A stretch of 64,000 bases of DNA. Origin: Pontederia crassipes. Lineage: Eukaryota; Streptophyta; Magnoliopsida; Commelinales; Pontederiaceae. A model generated the notes under the pieces. It saw only the letters and a program-made list of their open reading frames with translations. It was not told the DNA's origin and made no database searches. This document shows, one piece after another, positions 34,441 to 46,641 of this stretch. The translations under genes and the position numbers were made by a program. The stretch spans positions 47,953,353 through 48,017,352 of the forward strand of contig CM060198.1 of assembly GCA_030549335.1 (NCBI GenBank), given 5' to 3'. Within the stretch, counting starts at the first letter, position 1; each line of letters starts with the position of its first letter.

Positions 34441-36670
34441 TGCAATCCATGATTCATTGCTTATAGGACGCCAGTAGAGGTAGGAAACAAAAGGAGCCTA
34501 GCAGATGGGAACATCCGCAGAGCTGTTGCGAAAAATGTGCAGTGTCGGGTGGAATACTAGGCGAATTTCGTTCGACTCTAACGTATGTCTTTGACTTGCG
34601 TAGAAACTTATACCTCTCTACAATTTCAGGGCCAAATAACGACTTTACAGTTTGCTAATAACGATCTGAAAACCAAATACTGTATGATGTATTAATAAAT
34701 AAACATATAAATATAAATGATATAATTTAAATATAATAAATTATTTAATTAAAATACTATACGAATTTTATTATAATTTAATAAATAATTCATTTATATC
34801 CCAATTAAATAGAATAAAATTTCACAAATAATATTTTTATAAAAATATTCAAAAATTTATATTTATAATAAATTTCATATAAGACATGTATGATATAAAA
34901 ATGTTAATTATTAAATTAAATTTTTTATTCATTGTTAATAAACAAATAATTTGTAATTAATTAAATACTAACATAAACAAATATAATTGAATAGTGATCA
35001 AAATAAAAATAATAAGATAAGTTAAAAAATATGCATTTAGTTAAGAATAACCTCTAATAGCTAGAAATAACTTTTAATATTTTCATTCAATACATTAAAT
35101 CATATTTATTGATGTCATTTATCAAACTTAAATCGCTAAACGTAATTCCAAACGTTACATTGCAAAGAGAGCATAAAAGTGGCTTATCCTGGGACAAAAT
35201 GATCATTTTTTAATAATCTGCGGTAAATACAAGCGAAGTCAGACGGATGAAACAGCTTAGCAGAATAATATGTGTGCGCCAGAACTCGTGGAGCTTTGCT
35301 TCTTTCTCTAAAGGCAGCGTGAACTACTCAAAGTCAGCAACTCTGCAAGCGGCCAAACAAGGAGCAACCCAGAGCGGTTGTCCAATGTGACCCTGGTTCC
35401 ATTACAGCCTTGGTAGAAGGCCAAACCTTCTCCGCAGAACGTGCTTGGCACCCTATGTAATGCAAATATGTTTTGGCATCGAAAAATCACCTACAATCTG
35501 TAGACAATATCATTAGAAATGATATGAAGTACGAGGTCTCATGAGAGCTTCCAAAGAGGAAGTTTAGGATTGTAAACTCCAACATTACCATGGCGAACTA
35601 CATAATATGTCAAAACAGAACCTACTTCAACACTTTGCCTTTGATGTTCAAACCTCCTTTTTGAGAGAAGTCCTAAAGAACATTTTAGGTTTGATGCTTT
35701 TGTTAGGGTGACTTTATGTTTGATGTTCAAACCTAGTTTTTCTTAAAAGAAAAGTGTTAATCCTCCGAAGCACATTTTACCTTTGATGGTCAAGCCTAGT
35801 TTTTGTGACAAGTTTTGGTCATCCTCAAGCCCATTTTCCTTTAATGTTGAGGCCTACTTCTACATTCAAATTCTTGTCTTCAATGATGTATGAAGAGTGA
35901 CATTTTCCATGAGAAAGAGACAAATTGTGAACAGCCAATTGGTGTAGCCACGTCATAAAATCTCAGAATGTTCAACCACGTTAAATGCAGGAGGAGAATC
36001 AAAAGCCATGAAAATCTTCTGCCATGCAACGGTGTAATGTTTAAGGTAAACACAAACAAAAAGATTGTTTAAGGTAGACACAAATAAAAAGGTAAACGTC
36101 AAGCACCAAATGCTTCCGACTGATAGGAGTAGAAGAGGAGCACGCACACATGCAGCCTTTCCCTTGTTTGCAAGGAAAGAATCGTTTTAGGGAGTGTACT
36201 GAAGATACAATTAAAATCATCATTAAAGCACAAAACTTCGAATAGTAAGAGACGTCAAGAATAAAGTAAATGGATAAATCATGATAAAATGAGATAAGGG
36301 TTGCTTCATAGACACTAAGTCATAACACAAAAACTGTGACAAAATGAGAAGTTTAATGTGTATAACGCAACACAAAGTAAATAAATATATCTTTTATCAA
36401 CCAAATAATAGTTTTCGTCAATTAATGTTTCTTTTTTACCAAACATATTTCCTTGCCAAATGAGATAAATTCAAGTGTATTAACCTAGTAATGGTTCATC
36501 GAGAAGTAGTCTGCTTAGCTAAATGACCATGATATAATCTGCGAAACAAAAAATCATGACAATTTAAAATCATATATCCAACCCATGGGGTAAAAAAAAT
36601 GATAGATTCAGATATTTGAGTACTAAACTCATAAGACATAAGAATGAAGGAAGAAGAGGAAATTACCACA
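34441..36670. other. AT-rich intergenic spacer
   Basis: No supported gene. Positions 34680-35160 are extremely AT-rich. A degenerate tandem repeat lies at 35625-35860 (listed separately). The last few hundred bases should contain the 3' UTR of the topoisomerase gene. Confidence 0.4.
35625..35860. repeat. Degenerate tandem repeat, period about 70-80 bp
   Basis: Units share CCTTTGATGTTCAAACCT, a run of T, GAGAAAAGT or a variant, and CCTCAAAGCACATTTT or a variant. Starts are visible near 35637, 35716, 35791 and 35850, with heavy divergence and small indels. Confidence 0.5.
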
Positions 36671-36678
36671 TGAAAGAA

Positions 36679-37983
36679 CTAAAGCCAATCCCTTTGCTGT
36701 ATCTTGAGCGGCAAATACACCTCCGTGAGGTACTGGAAGCCAAATGAACTGAGGGCCTGTATTTCAGCTTTTTGCCTCGTCTTCACCATTGTCTCAAGTT
36801 CCCTGACCCAGCCATCGTTTCTCTTGGCAAAGTCCTCCTCGAGCAAGTCCTTGCCGGCCTTAACGTCCTGATCTGTCATCGGAAGCCGGCATTGCTCTGG
36901 TATCTTGTATTTGTCCAGATCGCTCGGCCGGACCCCGAGCCACTTGATATCTGGCGTCGTCAGGTTCGAACTGTCGTATGACATGTTCTTTGATCCACAC
37001 ATGTACACCGAGAGGATCTTAAGCCCGTAAGGGTCGCTGTCCACTAGCGCCAGTACAGGCAGCTTGAGTTCAGTCTTCATCCGCTTCAAGAAGAGTCTGG
37101 TGGCAACATCAGGCTGCCCCTTGGCAGTGACGATGATGCAGGGGAACCTGTTGTAGAACCGATCCTCGGCAAGGCGCATGAATGCGGCATCCTTCTCAAC
37201 CAAGAGGATGAAGAGCGCATCGCTCTCGAGGTTGCCAACTCGATCGACATTGGGCGGTATGGCCTTACCCCCGATTCCCATCTTGGTGCAGTCGATCCTG
37301 TCTCCGTCGTCGGTGAACACAAGCCGGCCCACGACGACCCCCTTCTCGGACGCGACGACATGGAGGGAGGATCGGGTGCAGCCGAGCATGCAGGAGACGT
37401 CATCCAGCACGGCGTCGGACTGGCTCTGGTCCTGGAAGAGCTTGACATCGGTGTAGAAGAGGTCACGCTTCGTGACGTGGATGCCGCGCTGGAGGACGGA
37501 GTACACGAGGGAGAAAACGCGGGCGGTGACGGTGGCCTTGCGCACGGTAGCGAGGTTGGCGAACGGCCGGGCTGAAGACTTGTCGCGCAGGACGATACGG
37601 TCGAGTTCCGGGACGTAGATCTGGTTGGAAGCGGCCCGGGAGGGCACGTCAAAGGAGAAGCCCCGGCCGGCAAGGACGGAGCGGGAGATATCGAGGACGG
37701 CGCGCTCGATGGCTAACCTCACGGCGTCAGCGTCGCGGTCGGAGACTTCCCGGCAGGCGGAGGACAGGTTGAGGTCGGCGAGAGTCAAGGACGCGGAGGA
37801 GGACGACGAGGACTGGGCGGCGTCGTACACCTCGCGGATGGAGGCGAGGATGTCGGCGTCCGGCTTGAGCTTCTTCCGGAGGTCTTGGGCGTACGAGGTC
37901 GCCGGTCGGGGTTTCTTACCGGCGCCGGAGACGGACGCCGACGGCCCAGCGTCCGACCGACGCTGGCGCTTCTTCTCCGACAT
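36679..37983 (-). CDS. SPO11-3: DNA topoisomerase VI subunit A (SPO11-3/RHL2 type)
   Basis: Intronless frame of 434 codons from ATG at 37983 to TAG at 36679, close to the plant family length. The Lys/Arg-rich N-terminus ([18 protein letters not shown]) fits nuclear targeting. A winged-helix 5Y-CAP domain carries the candidate catalytic tyrosine Y177 in [14 protein letters not shown] Toprim domain has E263 (LLVEKDAAF) and the DxD pair D315/D317 ([12 protein letters not shown]), the metal-binding residues. The C-terminus reads [12 protein letters not shown], typical of the plant TOP6A branch and unlike meiotic SPO11-1/-2. With TOP6B it forms a type IIB topoisomerase that passes DNA duplexes and is needed for endoreduplication and cell size in Arabidopsis (RHL2/BIN5). 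All key residues are present. GC-rich throughout its 5' half. Confidence 0.95.
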   Translation of the reverse strand: MSEKKRQRRSDAGPSASVSGAGKKPRPATSYAQDLRKKLKPDADILASIREVYDAAQSSSSSSASLTLADLNLSSACREVSDRDADAVRLAIERAVLDISRSVLAGRGFSFDVPSRAASNQIYVPELDRIVLRDKSSARPFANLATVRKATVTARVFSLVYSVLQRGIHVTKRDLFYTDVKLFQDQSQSDAVLDDVSCMLGCTRSSLHVVASEKGVVVGRLVFTDDGDRIDCTKMGIGGKAIPPNVDRVGNLESDALFILLVEKDAAFMRLAEDRFYNRFPCIIVTAKGQPDVATRLFLKRMKTELKLPVLALVDSDPYGLKILSVYMCGSKNMSYDSSNLTTPDIKWLGVRPSDLDKYKIPEQCRLPMTDQDVKAGKDLLEEDFAKRNDGWVRELETMVKTRQKAEIQALSSFGFQYLTEVYLPLKIQQRDWL

Positions 37984-38059
37984 CGGCTCGAGCGAAAAGA
38001 AGGGGCGGGAAGACTGGAAGAGCGGAGCGAAGAGTGAAAGGTATTTTTCTAGGGCATGA

Positions 38060-38372
38060 TTTCTAAGAGAACTCGTAAATTACCAAATAGAGCTAAAATA
38101 GATGGCACTCAGGCCCAAGCCCAAGCCTGAATTAGGCCCATTAGTTTGTTTTATCGTAAACTTATAATTGTATCATTTTAATTTATACAATGCCGAAAAA
38201 TATTCATCTTTTTTCTCTGATTACTTAAATGAAATTTAAATGAGCTTTCTCGAACCATTAAGTACTAAATCAAAATTCGCTGGATCAGATCGAGCCTAAC
38301 TAAACTTGAACTGAGTTGGATAATTGATTGACAAATGTTATTTGGACTTAAATTTGCTAAACGTTTTTGTTA
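38060..38372. promoter_or_regulatory. Upstream flank of the topoisomerase gene
   Basis: Between the ATG and the hAT-type insertion lie about 390 bases. They should hold the reverse-strand 5' UTR and promoter. No clear TATA box in the right orientation was identified, only an AT-rich stretch with AGGCCCA-type motifs (38112-38142: GGCCCAAGCCC and TTAGGCCCATTAG), like the plant site II/telo-type elements found upstream of cell-cycle and housekeeping genes. Confidence 0.3.
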
Positions 38373-38380
38373 ATGAGCAC

Positions 38381-38978
38381 TAGGGATGGCACCCGCCGTT
38401 GTCAGGGTGGGGGACACCACCCCCGCCCCGACTCCGACGACCCGCTCCGAATTCCTGATTCGGAGGAAATTTTATCCCACACCCCGATCCCCGCGGGGAA
38501 CCCGATTCCTCAAATTTTTTTATTAAATAATGTAAAAAAATTAGAAAATAGTCAAAAAAATTGTGAAAAGATGAATAATGTGAATTAAAATGCGAATGAT
38601 TAAAAAAATTACAAAATTAAAATCAAAATAAAAAAATTTTGATCTACGCACTGTGCGCATAGGTGACCTCTGCGCACCACCTCTTCGCATAGTGCGTGCG
38701 CGCAGCGGCGAAATCGCCGCTTTCGCCGTTGCGTGTAGCGGCGATCACGCAGCGCGCGATCACAGCGGCGAAATAGCCCTCGACGATGACCCGCCCTTTC
38801 GGCCACTGCCCACGATGACCAGACGACGACGACGATCCCCTGACGACGACACCCTCGACCACGATGACGACCCGCCCTCGACGACGCGCTGGCGGCCGAC
38901 TGGTCGTAGACTCGTCGTAGGGTTTGAGAGTTGAGATTTGAGAGAAAAGGGAGAAAGAAATAGTTGCTAGGTTTAATG

Positions 38979-39014
<36 letters not shown>

Positions 39015-39242
39015 GACGGATGAGATGTAATCTAATAAATATAAATATAATAATTAATAATTATAAATAATTTATCGGAGATTCGAAAATCCGACGGAGC
39101 GGGGGAACTACCCCCGCCCCGATCCCCGAAAGAGGGGGCGGGGGCAGTTTGGCCCCATCCCCGCCTCCGCGGGGAAAAAATCCTCGAATGCGGGGCCCCG
39201 AATGGGGAATCCCCGCGGGGGTGGAGAATATTGCCACCCCTA
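38381..39242. mobile_element. Non-autonomous hAT-type element, 862 bp, perfect 8-bp TSD
   Basis: Ends TAGGGATGGCA and TGCCACCCCTA are inverted repeats with one mismatch. They are flanked by a perfect ATGAGCAC duplication (38373-38380 and 39243-39250), the 8-bp size of hAT elements. Subterminal regions carry CCCCGCGGGG palindromes on both sides (38492-38501 and 39211-39220). The middle has a GC-rich patch (38640-38930) and an (AT)n tract (38981-39011). No transposase is encoded; the GC-rich frames have no family resemblance. Confidence 0.88.
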
Positions 39243-39615
39243 ATGAGCACAAGTATAATAATGGTCGAACATTTATTATGATAACTGTTAAAAATAGTTA
39301 ATCAGTTATTTTAAAATGAGAAAAGTTGCATGTGTAAACTCATTAATAATTTATATGTCTTATCCGATCGTTAAATTAAAATTTGATGGTGAATATTAAA
39401 ATAGGAAGTTCAAATAATTTTAGTTATTTGATGTCATCAAATAATTTAAATAATTATCTATCATTAAATTTTAATTTAATCATGAATATATACATATAAA
39501 TTCTTTTTGGATTTACACCTTCATATATTCCTTTTAAATTTTTTATTGGTTATCCCTCTTTATAAATTGTAGGAGATTGAGGGATCGAAACTAGTCGCAT
39601 TCTTTTTTTTCACTC

Positions 39616-39616
<1 letters not shown>

Positions 39617-39678
<62 letters not shown>

Positions 39679-39835
39679 TATAATAAAAAAATCATGTCAC
39701 GTCGGGCCGGGCCCGTGCCTAGCACCTTGCTGGGCAGCCCGGCACGGTTTGGCCCAGGCCGGGTCGGGATGGCCTGGCAAAAATTTGTGCGGGCCGCGGG
39801 CTAGGCCGTGCGGCCTACACGAATGTCCATCTCTA
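39617..39835. repeat. (AAT)n microsatellite joined to one end of another hAT-type element
   Basis: About 20 AAT units (39618-39677) are followed by a GC-rich subterminal sequence (GTCGGGCCGGGCCCGTGCC) and a terminus GTCCATCTCTA at 39825-39835, the kind of end hAT elements have. Left flank CTCATAAT (39613-39620) and right flank CTCATATT (39836-39843) differ by one base, as an 8-bp duplication might. The left terminus itself is missing. Confidence 0.45.
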
Positions 39836-40000
39836 CTCATATTTTAGGCTTTTTGAACGGGTATTGATTTAAAATTTTGATTGATGCTATTTTTTCTTAA
39901 TTCAGATATTATTTTTTCGTTCTTTTAATGCTCCATGCAAAATTAATCATATATTCAACTCATCCAATTTGACGACGAGTAGACTGAATTGGGACTTACT

Positions 40001-41609
40001 TGTAACGCCCCCAAATCGCACCCCACCGCGTGACTGAATACGCTTTGAGAATTCTACAGGTCATTCTTACTTGTACATCATGTTGACCATAATAAGACTT
40101 GGATTGCTCAGCTCAACATCATATAAAGCGAAAGTCTAATCATCTAAATAATAAAAAGAAGGTGACATCATAATGTGCGAAAGACTGAGAAAGAACTTCA
40201 TATAAGTCTAAAGAAAAACTAATACATCAAACTAATATGTGGAAAAGAAAATCTATCACATGAGCCTAAGGGACTCAAGACACCAATGTGCAGCCACCTA
40301 CGAGCTCGATCGGTCACCGTTGGTCACCTGCATCATTTTGACATTGACCTGCATTTAAGAACATGCATGAGAGAACTTCCTTATGAGTTTTACAACTCAT
40401 TATGAAAGTAAGATAAAAACAATCATAAGATCATGATACTAGACAGGAATCATAAAGGATATCATCATATAAGAAAAAAGAAATCATAATCATCATAATG
40501 GTAAAGAATCATGTAAGTGACATATGAATAAGAGATCATGAATAAAACATTGTAAAAATGACAAAAGCCGGACATCATAAGAAATATTCTTTATTCATAT
40601 GTGTTCATCTTCTTCATCTTCTTATTATTCATCTTTGACTTATTTAGGATATATTTTAACCCATGGGTAGACCTGCCACAACCCGTCCATCATCATCATA
40701 ACTGGCAGAGTCAGCCTATAACTAATCGTAGTCAGCTCATAACTGACTAAAGTCAGTCCATAACCTGATCGTCACTAGTCCATCATAAAAGAGCTCTCCA
40801 TTTAATGATTTTCATCTTTTAACTTATAGCTTTTAATTATTCATTATTAAGATAATCAAAACCACAAGATTAGATTATGGAGAGTAAATCAGGGGCATAA
40901 ATATCATAATCATCATCATCATTAAGATCTAGAATACGTACTTGAATCAAGGATTTAAACATTATAAAATAAGGTAACTACGTCAAAACCCGGGTCGAGT
41001 TGGGTGAAACTCGGGCCGAGTTCATAAGTTCATCAATTCGGACAATCAGGACATGACCCGGGCCAGGTTCGGATCATAGTGGCAGGTTGGTTGGCCGACT
41101 CAATGGATTGGTGGACCGTTCGGCAAAAATCACGGTCGAACGTGATTTCATCGAGGAACTGCCCGACCAAGTGATCATCAACTCGGACTGGGTTCTTCTT
41201 TGTTGTAAAGCTTCGTGCTCACAACAATGACGGACTCGATCAAGTTTTATCGAAATCGGTCACAGTATATACCTGCCCAGGCCAAGTCGCAGGGAACTCG
41301 AGCCAGGTTCTTCTTACGCAAAAATTGTGCAGACGCGCAATTCGCATTCTAATCACTTTCTCCAATGATGGCCAGCACCAATCATCATCATAGAACATTA
41401 TATTATGACTAGAGTCTAACTAGAATATGCTTCAAGTCTAAAATCAAGATTCTATCACGAACCTATCCTAGTTCCATACATTGCAAGTTTCTGTCTAAGA
41501 ATCTAATTCATTCTTCTTCTTCCTCTTCCTTTTCTTCCTCTACCCGCTCCCCTCAGTTCAGATGCACGGTCGACGTTATCCATGTCCTCCAGTGTGTCTC
41601 CCGTCAGTC

Positions 41610-41663
<54 letters not shown>

Positions 41664-41751
41664 AATATGAGTTCGTGTGGTAGTTGGAGAATCAAATAAA
41701 TTTGATTTTATTTTCATTAGATTTGAAGATGATAAAATTTCGGACGTTACA
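40001..41751 (-). repeat. 3' LTR of the 40-50 kb chromovirus
   Basis: Aligns with 46410-50345 minus the nested insertion. Shared landmarks are GTACATCATGTTGACCATAA, the CAGCCACCTACGAG block (40292, and 48799 after the insertion), TAACTTATAGC(T/-)TTTAATTATTCATTATTAA or near variants, and the terminal GATAAAATT(T/C)C(C/G)G(G)CGTTACA. It contains an (AT)n tract at 41612-41657. Confidence 0.9.
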
Positions 41752-41829
41752 TCATAAACCCCTTAAAATAAAATTCATCATCAAATTCAGTCAGAAGTTA
41801 AGACTTATCGAATAATGTAGGAAATTCCC

Positions 41830-43718
41830 TCCGCATCTCAGACTCGAGTTACCAGATTGCTTTGTCACATTGATGATGGCTCCAAACCACCTTGACCTGT
41901 GGTACATCCTTATTGTTGTGACGTTGAATCTTAATCTCTAGAATCTGGATGGGTTGCTCTTCATAGGTTAGGTCATCTTTGAGATTTGGTTCTTCATGCG
42001 TTATCACATTTGTATCATCATGCTTATATTTTCGAGGCATCGAGACGTGGAATACATTATGAACATGGCCATGGGATGGAGGTAAGGCTAGTATGCAGAC
42101 ACCCTCTCTAACTAGCTCGATTACCTTTAAAGGATCAACATATCTTAGGCTGAGTTTTCCTCTTTTACTGAACCCATCATTCTTTTGGTTGGAGAAACCT
42201 TCAAGACTACTTGGTCACCTATTTGGAAGTTTTGTTCACGCCATCCTTTATCAGCATAAAACTTCTGTCGTACTTGAGCTGCCTTCATCATCTATTGTAT
42301 TAATTCGACCCTTGCTGAATATTCTTCTATTTGTTTCAGCTCTTTAGCATCTAAGAACTTTCTTTCACCTACCTCATTCCAGCATGCAGGTGAACAACAA
42401 GGCCTCCTATACAGAGCTGCAAAGGAAATCATGCCAATACTAGAATGGTAACTGTTATTATATGCAAATTCGATAAGTGGTAGGTGATCATCTCAATTGT
42501 CCTATCAGTCAAGGGCACAAGCTCTTAACATGTCTTCAACTATTTAGAGGGTCCTCTCACTCTGACCATCCGTTTGTGAATGAAATGTCGTACTGTAGTT
42601 CAATCTCATTCCAAACAAGTCTTGTAGGCTCCTCCAGAATTTATTGTAAATCTTGAATCCCTATATGTTATAATGGAGGTGGGGATCCCATGAAGTCTAA
42701 TTATTTCGTGTACATATAGATCCATAAGGCTGTTCACTGATTGCTTGAATTTCATGGGTAGAAAATATGCAGACTTCATTAATCGATCAACTATTACCCA
42801 TATAGTATGATGTCCCTTTTGGATACATGGTAAGTAGGTTATGAAGTTCATGAAAATATCTTCCCAATTCTATTGTGGAATGGCGAGAGAAGTAATCTTT
42901 TCATAAAGTTTCTGATGTTCAACTTTTACCTATTGACAAGCTAAGCACTTTGATACATACTCAGCAATTTCTCGCTTCATATCATTCCACCAGAAGGTCA
43001 TTTGAACATTTTTGTACATTTTGGTGCTGCCCGGATGGATCGCAATTTTTGACTTATGATATTCATCAATTACTTCTCTTTTAAGAGCTTTGTCACTTGG
43101 AACCCACGGACGATCTCTGTATCGGATCCCACGATCTACTAAGAGCTTAAAATCTTCTTCTTCTTTCTAACATCTTCCTAATATCATTGCATACTCAGGA
43201 TCTTGTGCCTGAGTCTTAATTAGTCTGCCCACCAGATTCAGCTATATCTGATGCATCACCAATACTGCTCCGTTCCTGCCAGATCTTGGGTTCCAAAGGA
43301 TTAGTTCCTTCATCATCTTATACATACCCATCATCATGTGAGCTAATGAGCCTTCCCATTTGCGGTTGAGTGCGTGTGTAATTAAGTAATTGAGAACTCG
43401 TAATCTTTTAGGAATTTCATCCATCCATCTTCGTTGTCGCATATTAAGATCTCGCTAAGAGAAGACATACTTGAGGCTCTCATGATCGGTGAACACCTCG
43501 TACTGTACTCTATAAAGATAGTGTCGCCAAATCTTCAATGCGAAGACTACCGCTGTCAATTCAAGATCATGAGCATGCTTCTTCAGCTGCCTGGATGCAT
43601 ATGCGACTACATTGCCATGTTGCATGGGCACACATCCCAATCCGGTACAACAAGCATCACTATACACCACATACTCATCAGTACCCTTCGGAATAGTAAG
43701 CATGGGTGTAGTGGTCAA
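41830..43718 (-). pseudogene. Chromodomain, integrase and RNase H fragments
   Basis: From high to low coordinate: RNase H pieces ([32 protein letters not shown] at 43455-43718), a broken integrase zinc region (about 42890-43130), the integrase core (MNFITYLPCIQKGHHTIWVI and RLHGIPTSIITYRD at 42606-42851, where catalytic-region residues SDRD are TYRD), then a chromodomain-like end at 41849-42040 (QVKVVWSHHQCDKAIWE). All lie in different frames with stops between them. Confidence 0.85.
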
Positions 43719-43903
43719 TCTGGCCTTCTGTTCATGAAAACTATCCTCACATTTTTTTGTTCATGTGTACTTTACACCCTTCTTTGTTAGGTTCGTCCAA
43801 GGAGATGCAATTTTTGAAAAGTCCTTGATGAACTTACGGTAATAACCTGCCAATCCGTGAAAACTACGAATTTTGGTGGCATACTTTCACCTTGGCCAGT
43901 GAG

Positions 43904-45110
43904 CTACCGCTTTTTTACGTTGGAAGGATCCATAGAAATACCATTTTTTGAAATTATGTGCCCAAGAAATATAATCCGATCAAGCCAGAACTCACACTTA
44001 GATAGTTTTCCATATAATTTGTGTTGCCTCAACTTTTCCAAAACTATCTTCAGGTGTTCTTTGTGTTGTTCTGAATTTTCAAAATAAATCAGGATATCAT
44101 CTACGAAGACGATAATAAACTGATCCAAGTATGGTCTGAACACCCAATTCATGAGATTCATGAAAGCTGCAGGGACGTTCGTCAGTCTAAAAGGCATCAC
44201 TAAAAATTCATAGTGATCATACCTTGATCGAAAAGCCATCTTCTGTACATCTTCATCGGCCACTCTAAGCTCGTGGTACTCACTTCGTAAATCGATTTTG
44301 AAAAATACAACGGCATTTGATAGCTGATCAACATCCGTGGTAAGGAGTACTTGTTCTTGACTGTGGTTTTATTTAACATTTGGTAGTCAATGCACAGTCT
44401 TATAGAGTCGTTCTTCTTCTTGACAAAAAGCACTAGAGAATCCCAAGGAGATACACTCGGCCTGATAAAAATTCCTGAATTTGCTTCTTCAGCTCATGCA
44501 TCTCAGTCGGTGCCATCCTATAAGGGGCCTTTGAAATTGGGGCAGTGCTTGGGAGGAGATCGATACGAAAATCAATCTCTCGTCGTGGTGGTAATCCGGA
44601 GATGTCTTTAGGAAAGACATCCAGAAATTTTTGAACTACATCTAGTTGTTGTAGTTGGGCTGTTGGGTCATCTGTCTTCATCACACTTGCAAGAGAAGCC
44701 TCTGCATCCCTTTTGTATCATCTTGTGTGCCTTCATAGTAGTTATAATAACTTTTCCTTTTTTGCCCGTGGTACCTCGAACTGTAGCTTTGCGCTCGTCT
44801 TGGGTACCGATGATTACCTTCTTTTGTTTATATAGAATGACTACATCATGGTAGGATAGCTAATCTATATCAAGAATCACATCATAATTCGTCATCAAAA
44901 TTATTATCAAATCTACAGAGAAGTTCTTGACTTGTATCTTCACTGATACCTCGGGAAGGTACTTCGTGGCGTGGAGCATTCATATAGGAGTTATTATCTT
45001 CATAGGGTGACTTATATTATGTAGAGGTAAACTTAAAATAACGACACAGTCTCTAAATATAAAAGAGTGTGTTGCACCCGAATCAAAATAGGACAGTCAT
45101 AAGGAGACCG
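43904..45110 (-). pseudogene. RT and protease fragments
   Basis: RT at 43904-44433 has [39 protein letters not shown] and the catalytic box [13 protein letters not shown], and is shifted in frame around 44265 and 44340. The RT start (FLDVFPKDISGLPPRREIDF) is at 44433-44684. The protease region (44700-45110) is strongly eroded. Confidence 0.85.
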
Positions 45111-45118
45111 ATTATAGA

Positions 45119-46373
45119 TTATGTACCTATAATGACCTCGGCGTCAGCCGGCACTGCATCTTCTTCTAGGTGGAAGACTCTTCCATGTACCATATTGTTC
45201 CCACCTCTTTCGTCATGCGGAGCTGGGGCAGGATTATCCTTATTCTTGGTGGCACAATCACGAATGAAATGTCCTTGATGGCCATACTGCAAGCAGACTC
45301 CTATCTTCATCCTGCATTCCCCAATATGAAATCTCCTATAGTGTGGGCAAGCTCCAGCACCCTGTGCCTACTGCTGGGGTTGCTGACGCTGGGGTTGAAG
45401 CTGACGGTTAGCATCATGAGGCTCATATGGGCTCGTCCTATTATCCTGTTATTGGTTCCTATGGTTGGGTCCTCCTCTGTTTTGGCAACGGTCATTCCAG
45501 CGAGATTGGTTCTGTGCAGGGGGCTGCATGGGGTCTTTTCTTTCACATCTTTAAGCTCTTTTTGCTCTCTAGCATAGTTCCTTTCTATAGTAGTTGCCAA
45601 TTCAACTGCTAGGGTCATACCTGCACATTGGCCTGCTAAAGCATTAGCTCTGATGGTCTAATTCAAGCCTTGGTAAAAGTGATCCGCCTTTTGTCTGTCA
45701 CTCATCTTGAGAGTATTATACCTTTCTAGATGAACGAACTGAACATGGTATTGAACCATTGTCATCTGGTCTTGGCTCAGTTGTAGGAACTCCCTCTGCT
45801 TCAGTGCACGCTGGTACATAGCGTGCCTCAAATGCTTCACAGAAATGTTCCCAAGGAATATCGAGTGTCCACAACAGTCCTCCACTAGTCTAAAGCGTCA
45901 TCAGTTAAAACACTGGTGGCGAACATGACCTTCTTGTCTTCACCACAATTCATTTGTTGTAGGTTTTTCTTTATGGTTCGCAACCATCTCTCAGTTTTGT
46001 CAAATTCTCCCAAGCCATCATACTCTGGGGTGCACAACTTTATAAATGCCTAGATAGTGTCCTTAGATGGTGTTGACATTATAGACAAAGGCGTTGGTTG
46101 CACTGACAAGAGCTGTACAAAAGGAGGCTGAACTGATAGTGTCATATCTGGTGCAACCTGGACAGATGATGTCAGTACAGGTTGAATTGTTGGTGCCCAT
46201 GATGATGGGGGCTGCACTAGTGGGGACTGAACTGTCAGCTCTACTGCACAAGCCTGACTCATTTGGACCTCGTTCTGGTCTGTTCCTTCTTGTTGCTTGT
46301 TCGCAGTCCCGCCACTACCTCGAGGTTGTCTCTGACCCCAACCTCGACCAGCAATAGCGCGGCGTGGAGGCAT
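45119..46373 (-). pseudogene. Degenerate gag
   Basis: The start MPPRRAIAGRGWGQRQPRG at 46373 is typical of Tekay/Del gag. A Gln/Val/Pro-rich stretch follows, then capsid-like pieces (FVHLERYNTLKMSDRQKADH at about 45720, where stops divide it) and an Arg/Gln-rich nucleocapsid. The zinc knuckle near 45255-45300 reads VCLQYGHQGHFIRDC: the second zinc-binding cysteine has become tyrosine. Confidence 0.85.
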
Positions 46374-46641
46374 CTACATAATTATGCATAATAACATTTA
46401 GAAACATCATACCTTACGTGTACATCATGTTGACCATAATAAGACTTTGACTGGTCAACTCAACATCATATAAAGCGGAAGTCTAATCATCATTAAATAA
46501 ATAAAAAGAATGTGACATCATAATATGCGGAAAGACTAATAAAGAACTTTATAGAAATTCAAAGGAAAACTAATATATCAAACTAATATGCAAAAAAGAA
46601 AATCTATCACCTGAACCTAAAGGACTCAAGACACCCATGTA

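Noticed and set aside
37086..37673. 195-codon ORF overlapping the topoisomerase gene
   Set aside because: Another frame of the GC-rich topoisomerase coding sequence; Ser/Pro-rich shadow only.
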